Positions 25,707 to 33,736 are shown, counted from the stretch's first letter. The stretch: DNA of 64,000 nt from UBA7957 sp965222695 (GCA_965222695.1 OZ244967.1:2976001-3040000), one strand, 5' to 3'. The notes: generated by a model not told the origin, from the sequence alone. Numbers and translations are program-made.

Positions 25707-28001
25707 TTATTTCACTTTCTTGGCACCGTTTTCTTCCAGATAGGTTTTAGCCCGCAGTCCTAGGTCTGCAGTCTTAACCTGATATTGCCACCATTGATTG
25801 GCCCACAGCATTGCATTGTTCCAATCTTCTTTGGCTGCAGCATCTTCCGCCTTGGCTTTGGCACCATCGGCGAAACCAAGTTGGTCTGTCGCGTCTTCCA
25901 CCAGAGAAACAACCGTCGGGAAGTCTTTGTAGTTATGACTGGTGATATAGTTCACTACTTGGTTGATCACTTCCTGAGTTTCCAAATTGGTTTTGACTTG
26001 CTTGTCATAATCTTCTTTGGTGTAGGTTGTACCTTCCTGCATGGTCGCACCGGTATCCTGGTATCCTTTCGGCCGGACTAACAGATAGCCTTGCATCTCC
26101 AGATGCAGCGCAGAGCAGAACTCGGTGCAGTAGTACGGATAGACACCCGCTTTGTCGGCCACAAAGGTTGCCGATGCTGTCTTACCCGGTTCGATAGACA
26201 ATTGTGCATTTTGCCCGTAGATCGCAAAACCGTGCACTTCGTCCTCAGCCCGTTCCAGATTCGTGATATGAATCGAAACCGTATCACCTTCGGTCACCTC
26301 GATGATTTCGGGCGTGATGTGCGAGCGGATCGCGGTACCGTACACATCCACTTTATCGCCGTTTCTTTCGACTTTTTCCCGTCCTGCGCGTGTTTTAAAA
26401 GGCGATCTCTCGTCTTTGCGGCTATTCCAGCCAGATTTGTATCGCACAACCGGTTTGAGTTTGTCCGCTTTGATCGCGACTGCGTAGTGAGGCTCGCCCA
26501 GTGGCAGCGGCATATCGTAAAGCAGCTCCATTTTGTCACCGCTGATATCGATCAGCTGATGGTTTTGGGGATGTAAGGGACCGACCGGATTGAATCGATC
26601 AATCGCCAGCTTGTTCAGGGCTACGAGATATTTGCCATCGGGATTGACCGAATCGCCCTCCATGGCCATCAAATGGCCGACATTATAGTGAACCGGCAGT
26701 TGATCGAGCACCTTGCCTTCACAATAATCCCACTTGGTGATCATGGAATCGACGTAGATCGATGTATAGGCCACACACTCCTTGGCATCATATTGCGTAT
26801 GCAAGGGTCCCAGACCCACATTGACCGATTTATGCAAAGCGTCATCCAGCGCAATGATAGGAATACCGTACGGATCGGTTCCTTCAAATTTTTCGTCGGC
26901 TATTGCCTGTTGGATTTTCTCAAAGCTGTATACCCAGGCATGGCTATCCAGCTTACCGGAGACGATAATCTTGCTGCCATCAGGCGAGACATCGACTCCG
27001 TGCGGGCTTTTCGGCTCCGGAATCAAATACAGCAGTTTCTCAGCAACAGCCTGTTCCATGGGAATCATGTACATGCCGTTTTGCTTTTCGATCTTTCCGG
27101 CCTTGACCAACTCTTCCGCTTTTTTCCAATGGGTGACGTGTAAGAAATCGGTGTCTTTGGATGAGCAGCCGGCTTCAAACGGAGGGCGTCCACGCTCGAT
27201 ACCGCCTACATAGCGTTCGGAACAGAAAGAATTGGTGAATCCCCAACCCATCGAAGGCCCTTTCCCCGCATCGGACAAATCCTGGCTATAGGGCGGCAAT
27301 TCGAAGGTGAAAGACATATCCGGGTTGATGCGGCCCTTCTCCTTATCGAAACTCCAATAGGTTACACCTCCGCGGTATTGCTCGTTGAAATTTTCCAAGG
27401 GTACGAATTCGTCACTGAATGGAGCGGCATACTGAGCGGCTTCCATAACATATTCGGTGTTCGGGGTGACAAAAGCTCCACCATGAGACGATTTAAAAAA
27501 CGGGTTCACGACAATTTGCTTGGTTTCGAAATCGTGCAAGTCGATGACAGCTATTCGCGGATTGGCTTTATCGTTCAGAAAGACGTAGCGTCCGTCATAA
27601 TCGCCCTCGGTTTCAGATATTGCCGGATGATGGGTATCACCGTAAACGATGTCTTTACCGTTGATTTGTCCCTGTGCCAAAACTTCCTTTGACTCATCGT
27701 CAAAGCCATAACCCTGCCAGGGTTCCGGAGTAAAGACAGCGACGTATTTCAGAATCCGCATTGACGGAATGCCGTATACAATCAACTGGCCGCTCTGACC
27801 GCCTGAGCTGAGCGTAATATATTCATCCCGGCCGCCGGTGGGTGTGTAGGTTTTTGCGGCGGATAGGATGTCTTTTTGTGTCAAACCTCGCTGCTTCATC
27901 ACTTCATCCAGCGTGGCCTGTGACCATGCCGGTACGGCTGCACCCAGCGCGAGTCCGGCCCCTATCATTATTGATAGAGCTTTCCTGCTATAGGTTTTCA
28001 T
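25707..28001 (-). CDS. nosZ: Nitrous-oxide reductase, clade II (Sec-dependent)
   Basis: NosZ reduces N2O to N2 in the periplasm. The ATG at 28001 gives 764 residues; a TTG one codon earlier is disregarded. The signal peptide (MKTYSRKALSIMIGAGLALG, cleavage after AWSQA) has no twin-arginine, which marks the Sec-exported clade II form. The beta-propeller carries the CuZ histidines (DTHHP, HGGAF, KSPHGVDV, GPLHTQYD, GHLMAMEGD, EPHYAVAI). The cupredoxin domain has Cu-A ligands His590, Cys625, Cys629, His633 and Met636 in CTEFCSALHLEM, with Glu627 where clade I has Trp. About 110 helical residues extend beyond the Cu-A domain. An FNR-type box lies upstream and a terminator downstream. Confidence 0.97.
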   Translation of the reverse strand: MKTYSRKALSIMIGAGLALGAAVPAWSQATLDEVMKQRGLTQKDILSAAKTYTPTGGRDEYITLSSGGQSGQLIVYGIPSMRILKYVAVFTPEPWQGYGFDDESKEVLAQGQINGKDIVYGDTHHPAISETEGDYDGRYVFLNDKANPRIAVIDLHDFETKQIVVNPFFKSSHGGAFVTPNTEYVMEAAQYAAPFSDEFVPLENFNEQYRGGVTYWSFDKEKGRINPDMSFTFELPPYSQDLSDAGKGPSMGWGFTNSFCSERYVGGIERGRPPFEAGCSSKDTDFLHVTHWKKAEELVKAGKIEKQNGMYMIPMEQAVAEKLLYLIPEPKSPHGVDVSPDGSKIIVSGKLDSHAWVYSFEKIQQAIADEKFEGTDPYGIPIIALDDALHKSVNVGLGPLHTQYDAKECVAYTSIYVDSMITKWDYCEGKVLDQLPVHYNVGHLMAMEGDSVNPDGKYLVALNKLAIDRFNPVGPLHPQNHQLIDISGDKMELLYDMPLPLGEPHYAVAIKADKLKPVVRYKSGWNSRKDERSPFKTRAGREKVERNGDKVDVYGTAIRSHITPEIIEVTEGDTVSIHITNLERAEDEVHGFAIYGQNAQLSIEPGKTASATFVADKAGVYPYYCTEFCSALHLEMQGYLLVRPKGYQDTGATMQEGTTYTKEDYDKQVKTNLETQEVINQVVNYITSHNYKDFPTVVSLVEDATDQLGFADGAKAKAEDAAAKEDWNNAMLWANQWWQYQVKTADLGLRAKTYLEENGAKKVK

Positions 28002-28049
28002 CAAAGTACCCTCTTTTACAATGTCTAATTGGCCTTACCCGAATCCTGT

Positions 28050-28103
28050 GGGCCGTTCTCACACACCTCGGATGTCTTATCTGAAGTGTGTTGAGAACGG
28101 CCC
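28050..28103 (-). repeat. Long hairpin in the nosZ leader
   Basis: GGGCCGTTCTCACACAC (28050-28066) pairs with the complement of GTGTGTTGAGAACGGCCC (28086-28103) with one bulged base around a 19-base loop. It lies about 50 bp before the nosZ start codon and downstream of the FNR-type box, so it should be in the untranslated leader. No U-tract follows on either strand, so it does not look like a terminator. Confidence 0.65.
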
Positions 28104-28162
28104 CTAGACACGAGTAAATATTTATTATCCAAGACACCTTAAACCCTGTGCCCGACCGGGCA

Positions 28163-28176
28163 TTGACCTATATCAA
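28163..28176 (-). promoter_or_regulatory. FNR/Dnr-type box upstream of nosZ
   Basis: TTGACCTATATCAA differs from TTGAT-N4-ATCAA by one base in the first half-site. It lies about 160 bp upstream of the nosZ ATG, with a GATAAT hexamer between. Nitric-oxide- or oxygen-responsive control of nosZ by Dnr/FNR is well known in denitrifiers. Confidence 0.6.
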
Positions 28177-28280
28177 GCTTAATTACAAGCAGTAGTTATA
28201 AGACAATAATACAACTATGCTATTGAGAATTCGCAATCGGACCTTTGAAAAAAGCATTCCGATACAGAGAAAGAATGAGG

Positions 28281-28319
28281 GGAAATAAAAAAGCAGCCAA
28301 GGGATAAAGCTGGCTGCTT
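28281..28319 (-). terminator. Rho-independent terminator after the cytochrome pair
   Basis: AAGCAGCCA (28291-28299) pairs perfectly with TGGCTGCTT (28311-28319), followed on the minus strand by TTTTTTATTTCC. It isolates the two-cytochrome unit from nosZ. Confidence 0.8.
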
Positions 28320-28343
28320 CTGGGTTTCTAACGATTGTTTATG

Positions 28344-28679
28344 TCAAGGCTGTGCGGTTTTCAAATCTCCGCTTTGAGAGGAAAAGTATGCCGCCGCGTT
28401 GGCGATGTCTTCATCGCTCAGGGAAGCGGCGAAACCGGCCATTATGGGGTTTTGCCTAGCTCCGGAACGATAGTCCTTGAGTGCTTGCATTATATAGCTT
28501 TCATACTGACCAGCGAGCTTCGGGTTCGCGGGCAGCTCCGAATTCCCATCTGCACCGTGACAGGCTGCACAGACTTTATCAGAAAGGGCTTTGCCCGCTT
28601 CAACGTCACCACCGGCTGTGGCCAAACCACTGTAGACAACACAAAGGGCTGCCAATGTTATAGCTTTATTCTGAGTCAT
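28344..28679 (-). CDS. Mono-haem c-type cytochrome (c553-like)
   Basis: A 111-residue periplasmic cytochrome: signal peptide about 1-22 (ending ATA), haem site CAACH near residue 38, Met ligand in NPIMAGFAASLS. The ATG at 28679 follows GGGGG. It starts 9 bp after the stop of the preceding cytochrome gene and shares its transcript. Sequence is close in pattern to the 25.3-kb cytochrome, so duplication is likely. Function in N2O or other respiration is inferred from location. Confidence 0.87.
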   Translation of the reverse strand: MTQNKAITLAALCVVYSGLATAGGDVEAGKALSDKVCAACHGADGNSELPANPKLAGQYESYIMQALKDYRSGARQNPIMAGFAASLSDEDIANAAAYFSSQSGDLKTAQP

Positions 28680-28688
28680 ATTATCCCC

Positions 28689-29006
28689 CTAGTTACCGGC
28701 AAAATACGCTGCGATGTCGGCGATATCCTGATCGCTCAGCGACACGGCATTCGCATGCATGGTATCGTGTGAGCGTTGCTTGGAACGATAACCGTTCAGC
28801 GCGGCAATCAGATATTCCGCATGCTGACCGACCAGCTTGGGAACGTGATAAGTGGGATAGGTATTAACGTAGTGGGGTACGCCGTGGCAACCCATGCAGG
28901 TTTCGGCTTTTTTTCGCCCCTCCTGCGCATTACCTTCGGCCAGACTCTGGCCTGAAACCAATAGGGTCAGGCAACATGCCAAACCAAGTCTTACAATATT
29001 ATGCAT
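28689..29006 (-). CDS. Mono-haem c-type cytochrome
   Basis: A 105-residue periplasmic cytochrome. I take the ATG at 29006 (MHNIVRL) because GAGGCGGAAGG precedes it and a normal signal peptide (about 1-23) follows. Haem site CMGCH near residue 37; distal Met probably in HDTMHANAVSLS. The YVNTYPTYHVPKLVGQHAEYL segment is typical of class I cytochromes resembling half of cytochrome c4. First gene of a two-cytochrome unit upstream of nosZ. Confidence 0.86.
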   Translation of the reverse strand: MHNIVRLGLACCLTLLVSGQSLAEGNAQEGRKKAETCMGCHGVPHYVNTYPTYHVPKLVGQHAEYLIAALNGYRSKQRSHDTMHANAVSLSDQDIADIAAYFAGN

Positions 29007-29463
29007 CCTTCCGCCTCTTTGTACTCTTAATGTCATTATCAAGCTTTCAGACCCATCATCGGAAATCTCAAAGAATCCTCACACCCGATCACTAGGATCG
29101 GCCGATCAGTTGAACATCGATGAAGTTTCGATGGAAAAGTCCGAATTGAATTCGATGACCGACGGCGCTTTTGTTGTTATAAGTCTCAACCGTCTGTTTA
29201 GCCTCTTTAATTAAGAGACCCCGTCCAGGACGGAAAGATATCACAGCTTGCCGGAAGCGGCACCCCTTAAATGGGGAAATATCAACAAGGGAGTAAAGCC
29301 AACCCTCCCAAATCATCCAGATCCGACCCCGTCTCCAAAATCAACCAGCCACCAAGCCTCCGTAGGAGCCTGCCCTGCAGGCGAAAGCAAACCTGTCATT
29401 TTCCATCGCGAGGAAGCCTCGCTCCTACGAGAGACTGTATCGGGCGAATAGCCGCCTCCGGAG
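29007..29463. other. Intergenic region with REP-like palindromes
   Basis: About 457 bp between the cytochrome pair and htpG, with no convincing ORF. Its htpG-proximal half holds the REP-like pair annotated at 29362-29430. Nothing else recognisable. Confidence 0.6.
29362..29430. repeat. REP/BIME-like palindromic pair
   Basis: GTAGGAGCCTGCCCTGCAGG (29362-29381) and, in reverse orientation, GCGAGGAAGCCTCGCTCCTAC (29408-29427 region) each form a small hairpin, and their GTAGGAGC/GCTCCTAC ends pair with one another. A related unit (CGAGGAGGCCTCGCTCCTAC) is at 62563-62582 and a diverged one at 33709-33731. This is the usual look of gammaproteobacterial extragenic palindromes. Confidence 0.65.
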
Positions 29464-31392
29464 TCAGTCCTCGGCCAAATCGACCAAAATGTTATTCATT
29501 CGTCTGACAAATCCCGCGGCATCATCCAATTGCCCGCCTTCGGAAAGGACAGCCTGATCAAATAGCAATATCACCCACTCAGCAAATTTGTCCTCGTCGG
29601 GTTCCCGATCGAGTTTTTTCAATATGGGATGCTCAGGATTGATTTCCATGATGGGATTGCTCTCGGGAACCGTCTGTCCCGCCTGCCGCATGATTTGCTG
29701 CAAATGCATTGCCATTTCATGTTCTCCAATCACCAGACAGGCCGGAGAAGTCGTGAGTCGCTGAGACACTCTTACTTCGGACACTTTTTCTCCGAGCACT
29801 TTCTTTACCCGTTCCACGAGCGGTTTGGCTTTTTCTTCAACATCTTTCTGTTTTTCGTTGTCATCACTCTCATCTTTGCCTATTCCGCTCAGATCAAGAT
29901 CACCCTTGGCAACCGAGACAAATTGCTTTGTGTCGTACTCATGCAGATGAGACATAGTCCACTCGTCCACACGATCATGCATCAACAGAACTTCAATGCC
30001 TTTTTTCCGAAAAATTTCCAGATGAGGGCTGTTTTTGGCCGCCGCTAAGGAGTCTGCGGATACATAGTAAATCTTGTCCTGCCCCGGCTGCATTCGGGAT
30101 ACATAATCGTCGAGGCTGACATCTTGCTCTTCCGATTCGCTGCCGGTGGAGGCATATCGATACAGCCTGGCTACCTGTTCTCGATTAGCGAAATCCTCGG
30201 CCGGTGCTTCCTTGAGTACCTGGCCGAATTCTTTCCATAAAATTTTATAATCATCAGCCGAGTCCTTGGCCATAGATTCCAGCACCGAGAGAATTTTTTT
30301 GACCGAGGCACCGCGGATACTATCGATCACTTTATTACTCTGCAGGATCTCACGCGATACATTCAACGGTAAATCGTTGGAATCAACCAGGCCTCGGACG
30401 AATCGCAGATATCGGGGCATCAGCTTTTCCGCATCGTCCATTATAAAGACCCGCTGCACATAGAGCTTGATACCGTGTTGCTGATTATAGTCGTAAAGGT
30501 CAAAGGGGGCCCGCTTCGGGATGTACAATAAAGAAGTATGTTCCTGTTTGCCTTCCACCCGGCTGTGTGTCCAGGTCAGGGGCTCTTCAAAATCGTGAAA
30601 CGATTGCTTATAGAATTCTTTATACTCCTCGTCCTTAATATCCTTTTTCGCTCGGCTCCAGAGCGCCGATGCGGAGTTAATCTGCTCAAGCTGAGGCTCT
30701 TTTTTCTCCTTTTCCTCGTCCTTGTCTTCATCCGAATCAAAAACTTCTTCAAGCATCATGACCGGAAAAGTAATGTGATCAGAGTATTTCTTAATGATAT
30801 TGCGCAACCGCCAATGATTGAGAAACTCCTGGCCGGCTTCATTCAGGTGGAGGATGATATCGGTGCCGCGGTCTTGTTTTTCCACTGTTGACAGTTCAAA
30901 ACTACCGCTGCCCTCGGACTCCCAGCGGACGCCTTGATTAACCGGGTCGCCGGCCCGCCGGCTGATCAACGTGACTTTTTCTGAAACGATGAATGAAGAA
31001 TAAAACCCGACGCCGAATTGACCGATCAATCGAGCGTCCTGCTTTTCATCCCCTGTCAGAGACTCCAGAAACTGACGGGTTCCGGACTTGGCAATTGTAC
31101 CGATATTGGCGATCACCTCTTCACGATTCATCCCTATTCCGTTATCGCGCACGGTAACAGTCTTATTTTCCTCGTTGAATTCAACGATAATGTTCAGATC
31201 ATTGTTACCTTCGTATAAGGCCTCGTTGGATATACCCTCAAAACGAAGCTTGTCGCATGCGTCGGACGCATTGGATATGAGTTCGCGTAAAAAGATTTCC
31301 TTGTTAGAATACATCGAATGGATCATCAGCTTGAGTAATTGGCTGACTTCCGTCTGAAACTCCATCTTTTCGACTTGTACCTGATCAGTCAT
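29464..31392 (-). CDS. htpG: HtpG, Hsp90 molecular chaperone
   Basis: A 642-residue ATP-driven cytosolic chaperone. The N-terminal GHKL ATPase shows ELISNASDACDKLRF, the DNGIGMNREE and GQFGVGFYSSF motifs; the middle domain has PLNVSREILQ, and the C-terminal dimerisation region ends LVDLAED. An acidic linker (DSDEDKDEEKEKKEPQLEQ) lies near 220. Full length. A heat-shock-like promoter lies about 50-75 bp upstream and the gene is separated from rplS by a terminator. Confidence 0.97.
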   Translation of the reverse strand: MTDQVQVEKMEFQTEVSQLLKLMIHSMYSNKEIFLRELISNASDACDKLRFEGISNEALYEGNNDLNIIVEFNEENKTVTVRDNGIGMNREEVIANIGTIAKSGTRQFLESLTGDEKQDARLIGQFGVGFYSSFIVSEKVTLISRRAGDPVNQGVRWESEGSGSFELSTVEKQDRGTDIILHLNEAGQEFLNHWRLRNIIKKYSDHITFPVMMLEEVFDSDEDKDEEKEKKEPQLEQINSASALWSRAKKDIKDEEYKEFYKQSFHDFEEPLTWTHSRVEGKQEHTSLLYIPKRAPFDLYDYNQQHGIKLYVQRVFIMDDAEKLMPRYLRFVRGLVDSNDLPLNVSREILQSNKVIDSIRGASVKKILSVLESMAKDSADDYKILWKEFGQVLKEAPAEDFANREQVARLYRYASTGSESEEQDVSLDDYVSRMQPGQDKIYYVSADSLAAAKNSPHLEIFRKKGIEVLLMHDRVDEWTMSHLHEYDTKQFVSVAKGDLDLSGIGKDESDDNEKQKDVEEKAKPLVERVKKVLGEKVSEVRVSQRLTTSPACLVIGEHEMAMHLQQIMRQAGQTVPESNPIMEINPEHPILKKLDREPDEDKFAEWVILLFDQAVLSEGGQLDDAAGFVRRMNNILVDLAED

Positions 31393-31440
31393 TGAATTTT
31401 TCTCTCCGAATGTTCATAAAGGCCGGTGTAATGTGGCGGG

Positions 31441-31468
31441 ATATAAGGCCAAATGATGAGATTTCAAG
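31441..31468 (-). promoter_or_regulatory. Sigma-32-like promoter of htpG
   Basis: On the minus strand CTTGAAA (31462-31468) is followed after 13 bases by CCTTATAT (31441-31448). This resembles the heat-shock consensus CTTGAAA-N13/14-CCCCAT. It lies 50 bp upstream of the htpG start, as expected for a heat-shock chaperone. Confidence 0.55.
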
Positions 31469-31540
31469 AAAATATTGAGTTTCGTCATCAAATATCTCCG
31501 ATCCGTGGGTGAGTACGGATAAGAGGCCTCGATCGACTGA

Positions 31541-31574
31541 CCACAAAACCAAAACAGCCGGGATATCCCGGCTG
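31541..31574 (-). terminator. Rho-independent terminator after rplS
   Basis: CAGCCGGGATATCCCGGCTG (31555-31574) is a perfect 20-bp palindrome followed on the minus strand by TTTTGGTTTTG. It ends the rpsP-rimM-trmD-rplS operon. Confidence 0.82.
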
Positions 31575-31606
31575 CTATTACGATTCGACTCCTGCTGTAA
31601 CGAATA

Positions 31607-31951
31607 TTATAGCTTCTCTTTGATCCGCGCAGCCTTACCTGTCCTTCCACGCAAATAGTACAGTTTCGCCCGGCGCACCTTGCCGCGGCGCTTGACGTTA
31701 ATACTGGCAACCAAGGGGCTGTAGGTTTGGAAAACCCGCTCGACGCCCTCTCCGTGAGAAATTTTTCTTACCGTAAAGGCAGAGTGCAAGCCCCTGTTCC
31801 GCTTTGCAATCACCACACCTTCAAACGCCTGTAAACGTTCGCGCCCACCTTCTTTAACCCGTACCTGAACCACCACCGAATCACCCGGTGCGAAATCGGG
31901 CACTTCTTTAGTCATTTGCTCGGCATTTATCTGGTCAATGATCTTGCTCAT
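31607..31951 (-). CDS. rplS: 50S ribosomal protein L19
   Basis: A 114-residue ribosomal protein. The start at 31951 (MSKIIDQINAEQM) matches the family; the upstream in-frame ATG at 31966 is too early. The signatures FAPGDSVVVQVRVKEGGRERLQAFEGVVIAKRN and RAKLYYLRGRTGKAARIKE are present. Last gene of the S16-RimM-TrmD-L19 operon, followed by a strong terminator. Confidence 0.97.
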   Translation of the reverse strand: MSKIIDQINAEQMTKEVPDFAPGDSVVVQVRVKEGGRERLQAFEGVVIAKRNRGLHSAFTVRKISHGEGVERVFQTYSPLVASINVKRRGKVRRAKLYYLRGRTGKAARIKEKL

Positions 31952-32012
31952 TTTAAACTCCAACAATCGTGCTACTCCAGTGACAGGCTTGATTCCTCAC
32001 ACCGGCATCATG

Positions 32013-32753
32013 TTAATCCGACTTTACCGCTGCACGGAACTCTTCCAGCAAGCGAGTATCTTCCTCATTCAATTCCTGCGGTAACAGATCCGGCCGTCGC
32101 GACCAAGTCCTGCCCAGGGACTGACGCCGCCGCCAGCGCGCTATTGCCTTATGATCCCCGCTCAGCAATACGTTCGGTACCGGCTGTCCGTTATAAATTT
32201 CCGGGCGGGTATAGTGTGGACAATCCAACAATCCGTCCGAAAATGAATCCTGAGCTGCTGAATCCTCGTGACCCAGTACACCGGGAATCAAGCGGCTGAG
32301 CGCATCGATCAATACCATCGCGGCAAGCTCACCTCCACTGAGGATATAATCTCCGATTGATATTTCCTCATCGACCTCGGATTCTATCAGCCGCTCATCT
32401 ATTGCTTCGTATCGGCCGGCAATCAAAATCAGCGGCCGATCTTCGTACGACAATCTTCGGACCCGGTCCTGGTTCAAAGGCGAACCCTGAGGACTCAAGT
32501 ATATCACTCGTGCCTGCGGCTCCATTTCCCTGGCTGCCAGAATCGCTTTGCTGAGTGGTTCGGCCTTCATCACCATTCCCGGCCCGCCGCCGTATGGCCG
32601 GTCATCCACAGTACGCCTTGAATCGTCTGCATAGTCCCGCGGATCAAGCGCCGATAATCGCAATTGCCCGGTATCGCCCGCTTTTCGAGGGATACCGGCT
32701 GTCATCAATTGCTCGACCAACCGCGGAAAAATCGTAATGACTACTATATGCAT
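32013..32753 (-). CDS. trmD: tRNA (guanine-N1)-methyltransferase
   Basis: TrmD makes m1G37 in tRNAs, preventing frameshifts. The 246-residue protein has the SPOUT deep-knot SAM site ISIGDYILSGGELAAM, together with DDRPYGGGPGMVMKAEPL, and the C-terminal domain ending LLEEFRAAVKSD. Starts 8 bp after rimM. Confidence 0.97.
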   Translation of the reverse strand: MHIVVITIFPRLVEQLMTAGIPRKAGDTGQLRLSALDPRDYADDSRRTVDDRPYGGGPGMVMKAEPLSKAILAAREMEPQARVIYLSPQGSPLNQDRVRRLSYEDRPLILIAGRYEAIDERLIESEVDEEISIGDYILSGGELAAMVLIDALSRLIPGVLGHEDSAAQDSFSDGLLDCPHYTRPEIYNGQPVPNVLLSGDHKAIARWRRRQSLGRTWSRRPDLLPQELNEEDTRLLEEFRAAVKSD

Positions 32754-32761
32754 AAGATCCG

Positions 32762-33274
32762 CTAAAAGTCAGGATCCCAGTCCACATCCATTTGTCGTTT
32801 TTCCAGATCAATTTTTTTGATCACCTGCCCCCGATCCCAGGGTATCAGCCTTTCTCTCTCACCCCGGACAACCATGACATCGTTGGCACCCGTTGCAAAC
32901 AAGGACTCAATTTTTCCCAGGCTTGACCCCTGCATATTGACAACATTTAATCCAATCAGGTCCGACCAGTAATATTCTCCATTTTCCAGTACCGGTAAAT
33001 CCACCCGGTTCACCGCGATCACTTGGCCGATCAATAACTCGGCCGCGTTCCGATCATCGATTCCCTTAAGCTTGGCAATGACTCCTTTTCCACGACGCTT
33101 CCCCTCCTCCAGCATAACCCTTCGCTGCCGCTTGCCATCGGTAAGAATCCATTGCTGATACCGGGTTATACCCTCACGCGGTTCAGTGTCCGAAAAAATT
33201 TTTAGCCAACCTTGCAAACCAAATACGCCGCAAATTCGACCCAGCGGAACCAGTTTTTCTTCAAGCTGCTCCAT
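32762..33274 (-). CDS. rimM: 16S rRNA processing protein RimM
   Basis: A 170-residue ribosome maturation factor for the 30S head. The N-terminal domain (PLGRICGVFGLQGWLKIFSDTEPREG) and the PRC-barrel domain with EYYWSDLIGLNVVN and GANDVMVVRGERERLIPW are complete. Second gene of the rpsP operon, 42 bp after rpsP. Confidence 0.96.
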   Translation of the reverse strand: MEQLEEKLVPLGRICGVFGLQGWLKIFSDTEPREGITRYQQWILTDGKRQRRVMLEEGKRRGKGVIAKLKGIDDRNAAELLIGQVIAVNRVDLPVLENGEYYWSDLIGLNVVNMQGSSLGKIESLFATGANDVMVVRGERERLIPWDRGQVIKKIDLEKRQMDVDWDPDF

Positions 33275-33316
33275 CGTTGCGTCCGCCGGACAACATAAAG
33301 CAAATTCGAGCCTATA

Positions 33317-33574
33317 TTAAGCCGCCGCTTCTTTTTTGCGATAGGCCTTAAGCAGTTTTGTCACCCGCTCGCTGAGTTTCGCTCCCTGGCTGACCCAGTG
33401 ATCGATACGATCCAACTCCAGGCTGAGTTCCGGATCATTGCCTCGTGCAACCGGATTAAATAAACCAACGCGCTCCAGGTAACGGCCATCGCGACGATTG
33501 CGGCTGTCGGTGACCACTACCCGGTAATAAGGCTGTTTTTTCGCTCCGCCACGCGATAGACGAATGGTAACCAT
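33317..33574 (-). CDS. rpsP: 30S ribosomal protein S16
   Basis: An 85-residue ribosomal protein with the signature MVTIRLSRGGAKKQPYYRVVV and RDGRYLERVGLFNP. First gene of the operon. A short stem (CGCCC/GGGCG near 33608-33624) lies in the leader, followed farther upstream by a REP-like palindrome after ffh. Confidence 0.97.
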   Translation of the reverse strand: MVTIRLSRGGAKKQPYYRVVVTDSRNRRDGRYLERVGLFNPVARGNDPELSLELDRIDHWVSQGAKLSERVTKLLKAYRKKEAAA

Positions 33575-33708
33575 CTAAAAATTCCTGAAATCGTAAAAGA
33601 CAAAAACGCCCATACACAGGGCGCACGAAAACGGTTAATTGTACCGATTCCTGTGGAGAAATAAAGTGTTTTCGTTATTCCCGCCATTCCTTCAACCCAT
33701 CACTCCAA

Positions 33709-33736
33709 TCGCGGGGCCGCCCCGCTCCTGCGTAAG
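33709..33736. repeat. Diverged REP-like palindrome between ffh and rpsP
   Basis: GCGGGGCCGCCCCGCTCCTG folds on itself and shares the GCTCCT end and layout of the REP-like units at 29408-29427 and 62563-62582. It follows the ffh stop and could serve as a transcript 3' stem. Confidence 0.5.

Larger units (their letters stand above)
28002..28343. other. nosZ promoter and leader region
   Basis: A 342-bp gap between the cytochrome pair and nosZ. From the cytochrome side it holds a terminator (28281-28319), an FNR/Dnr-type box (28163-28176), an AT-rich stretch with a GATAAT hexamer (28123-28128, minus strand) and a long hairpin in the presumed leader (28050-28103). No ORF of note. Confidence 0.7.

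Noticed and set aside
26091..26576. Long ORF antisense to nosZ
   Set aside because: Shadow of the nosZ reading frame; no ribosome site or homology pattern.
28050..28103. Rho-independent terminator before nosZ
   Set aside because: The stem is strong but no U-run follows on either strand and it lies in the nosZ leader.
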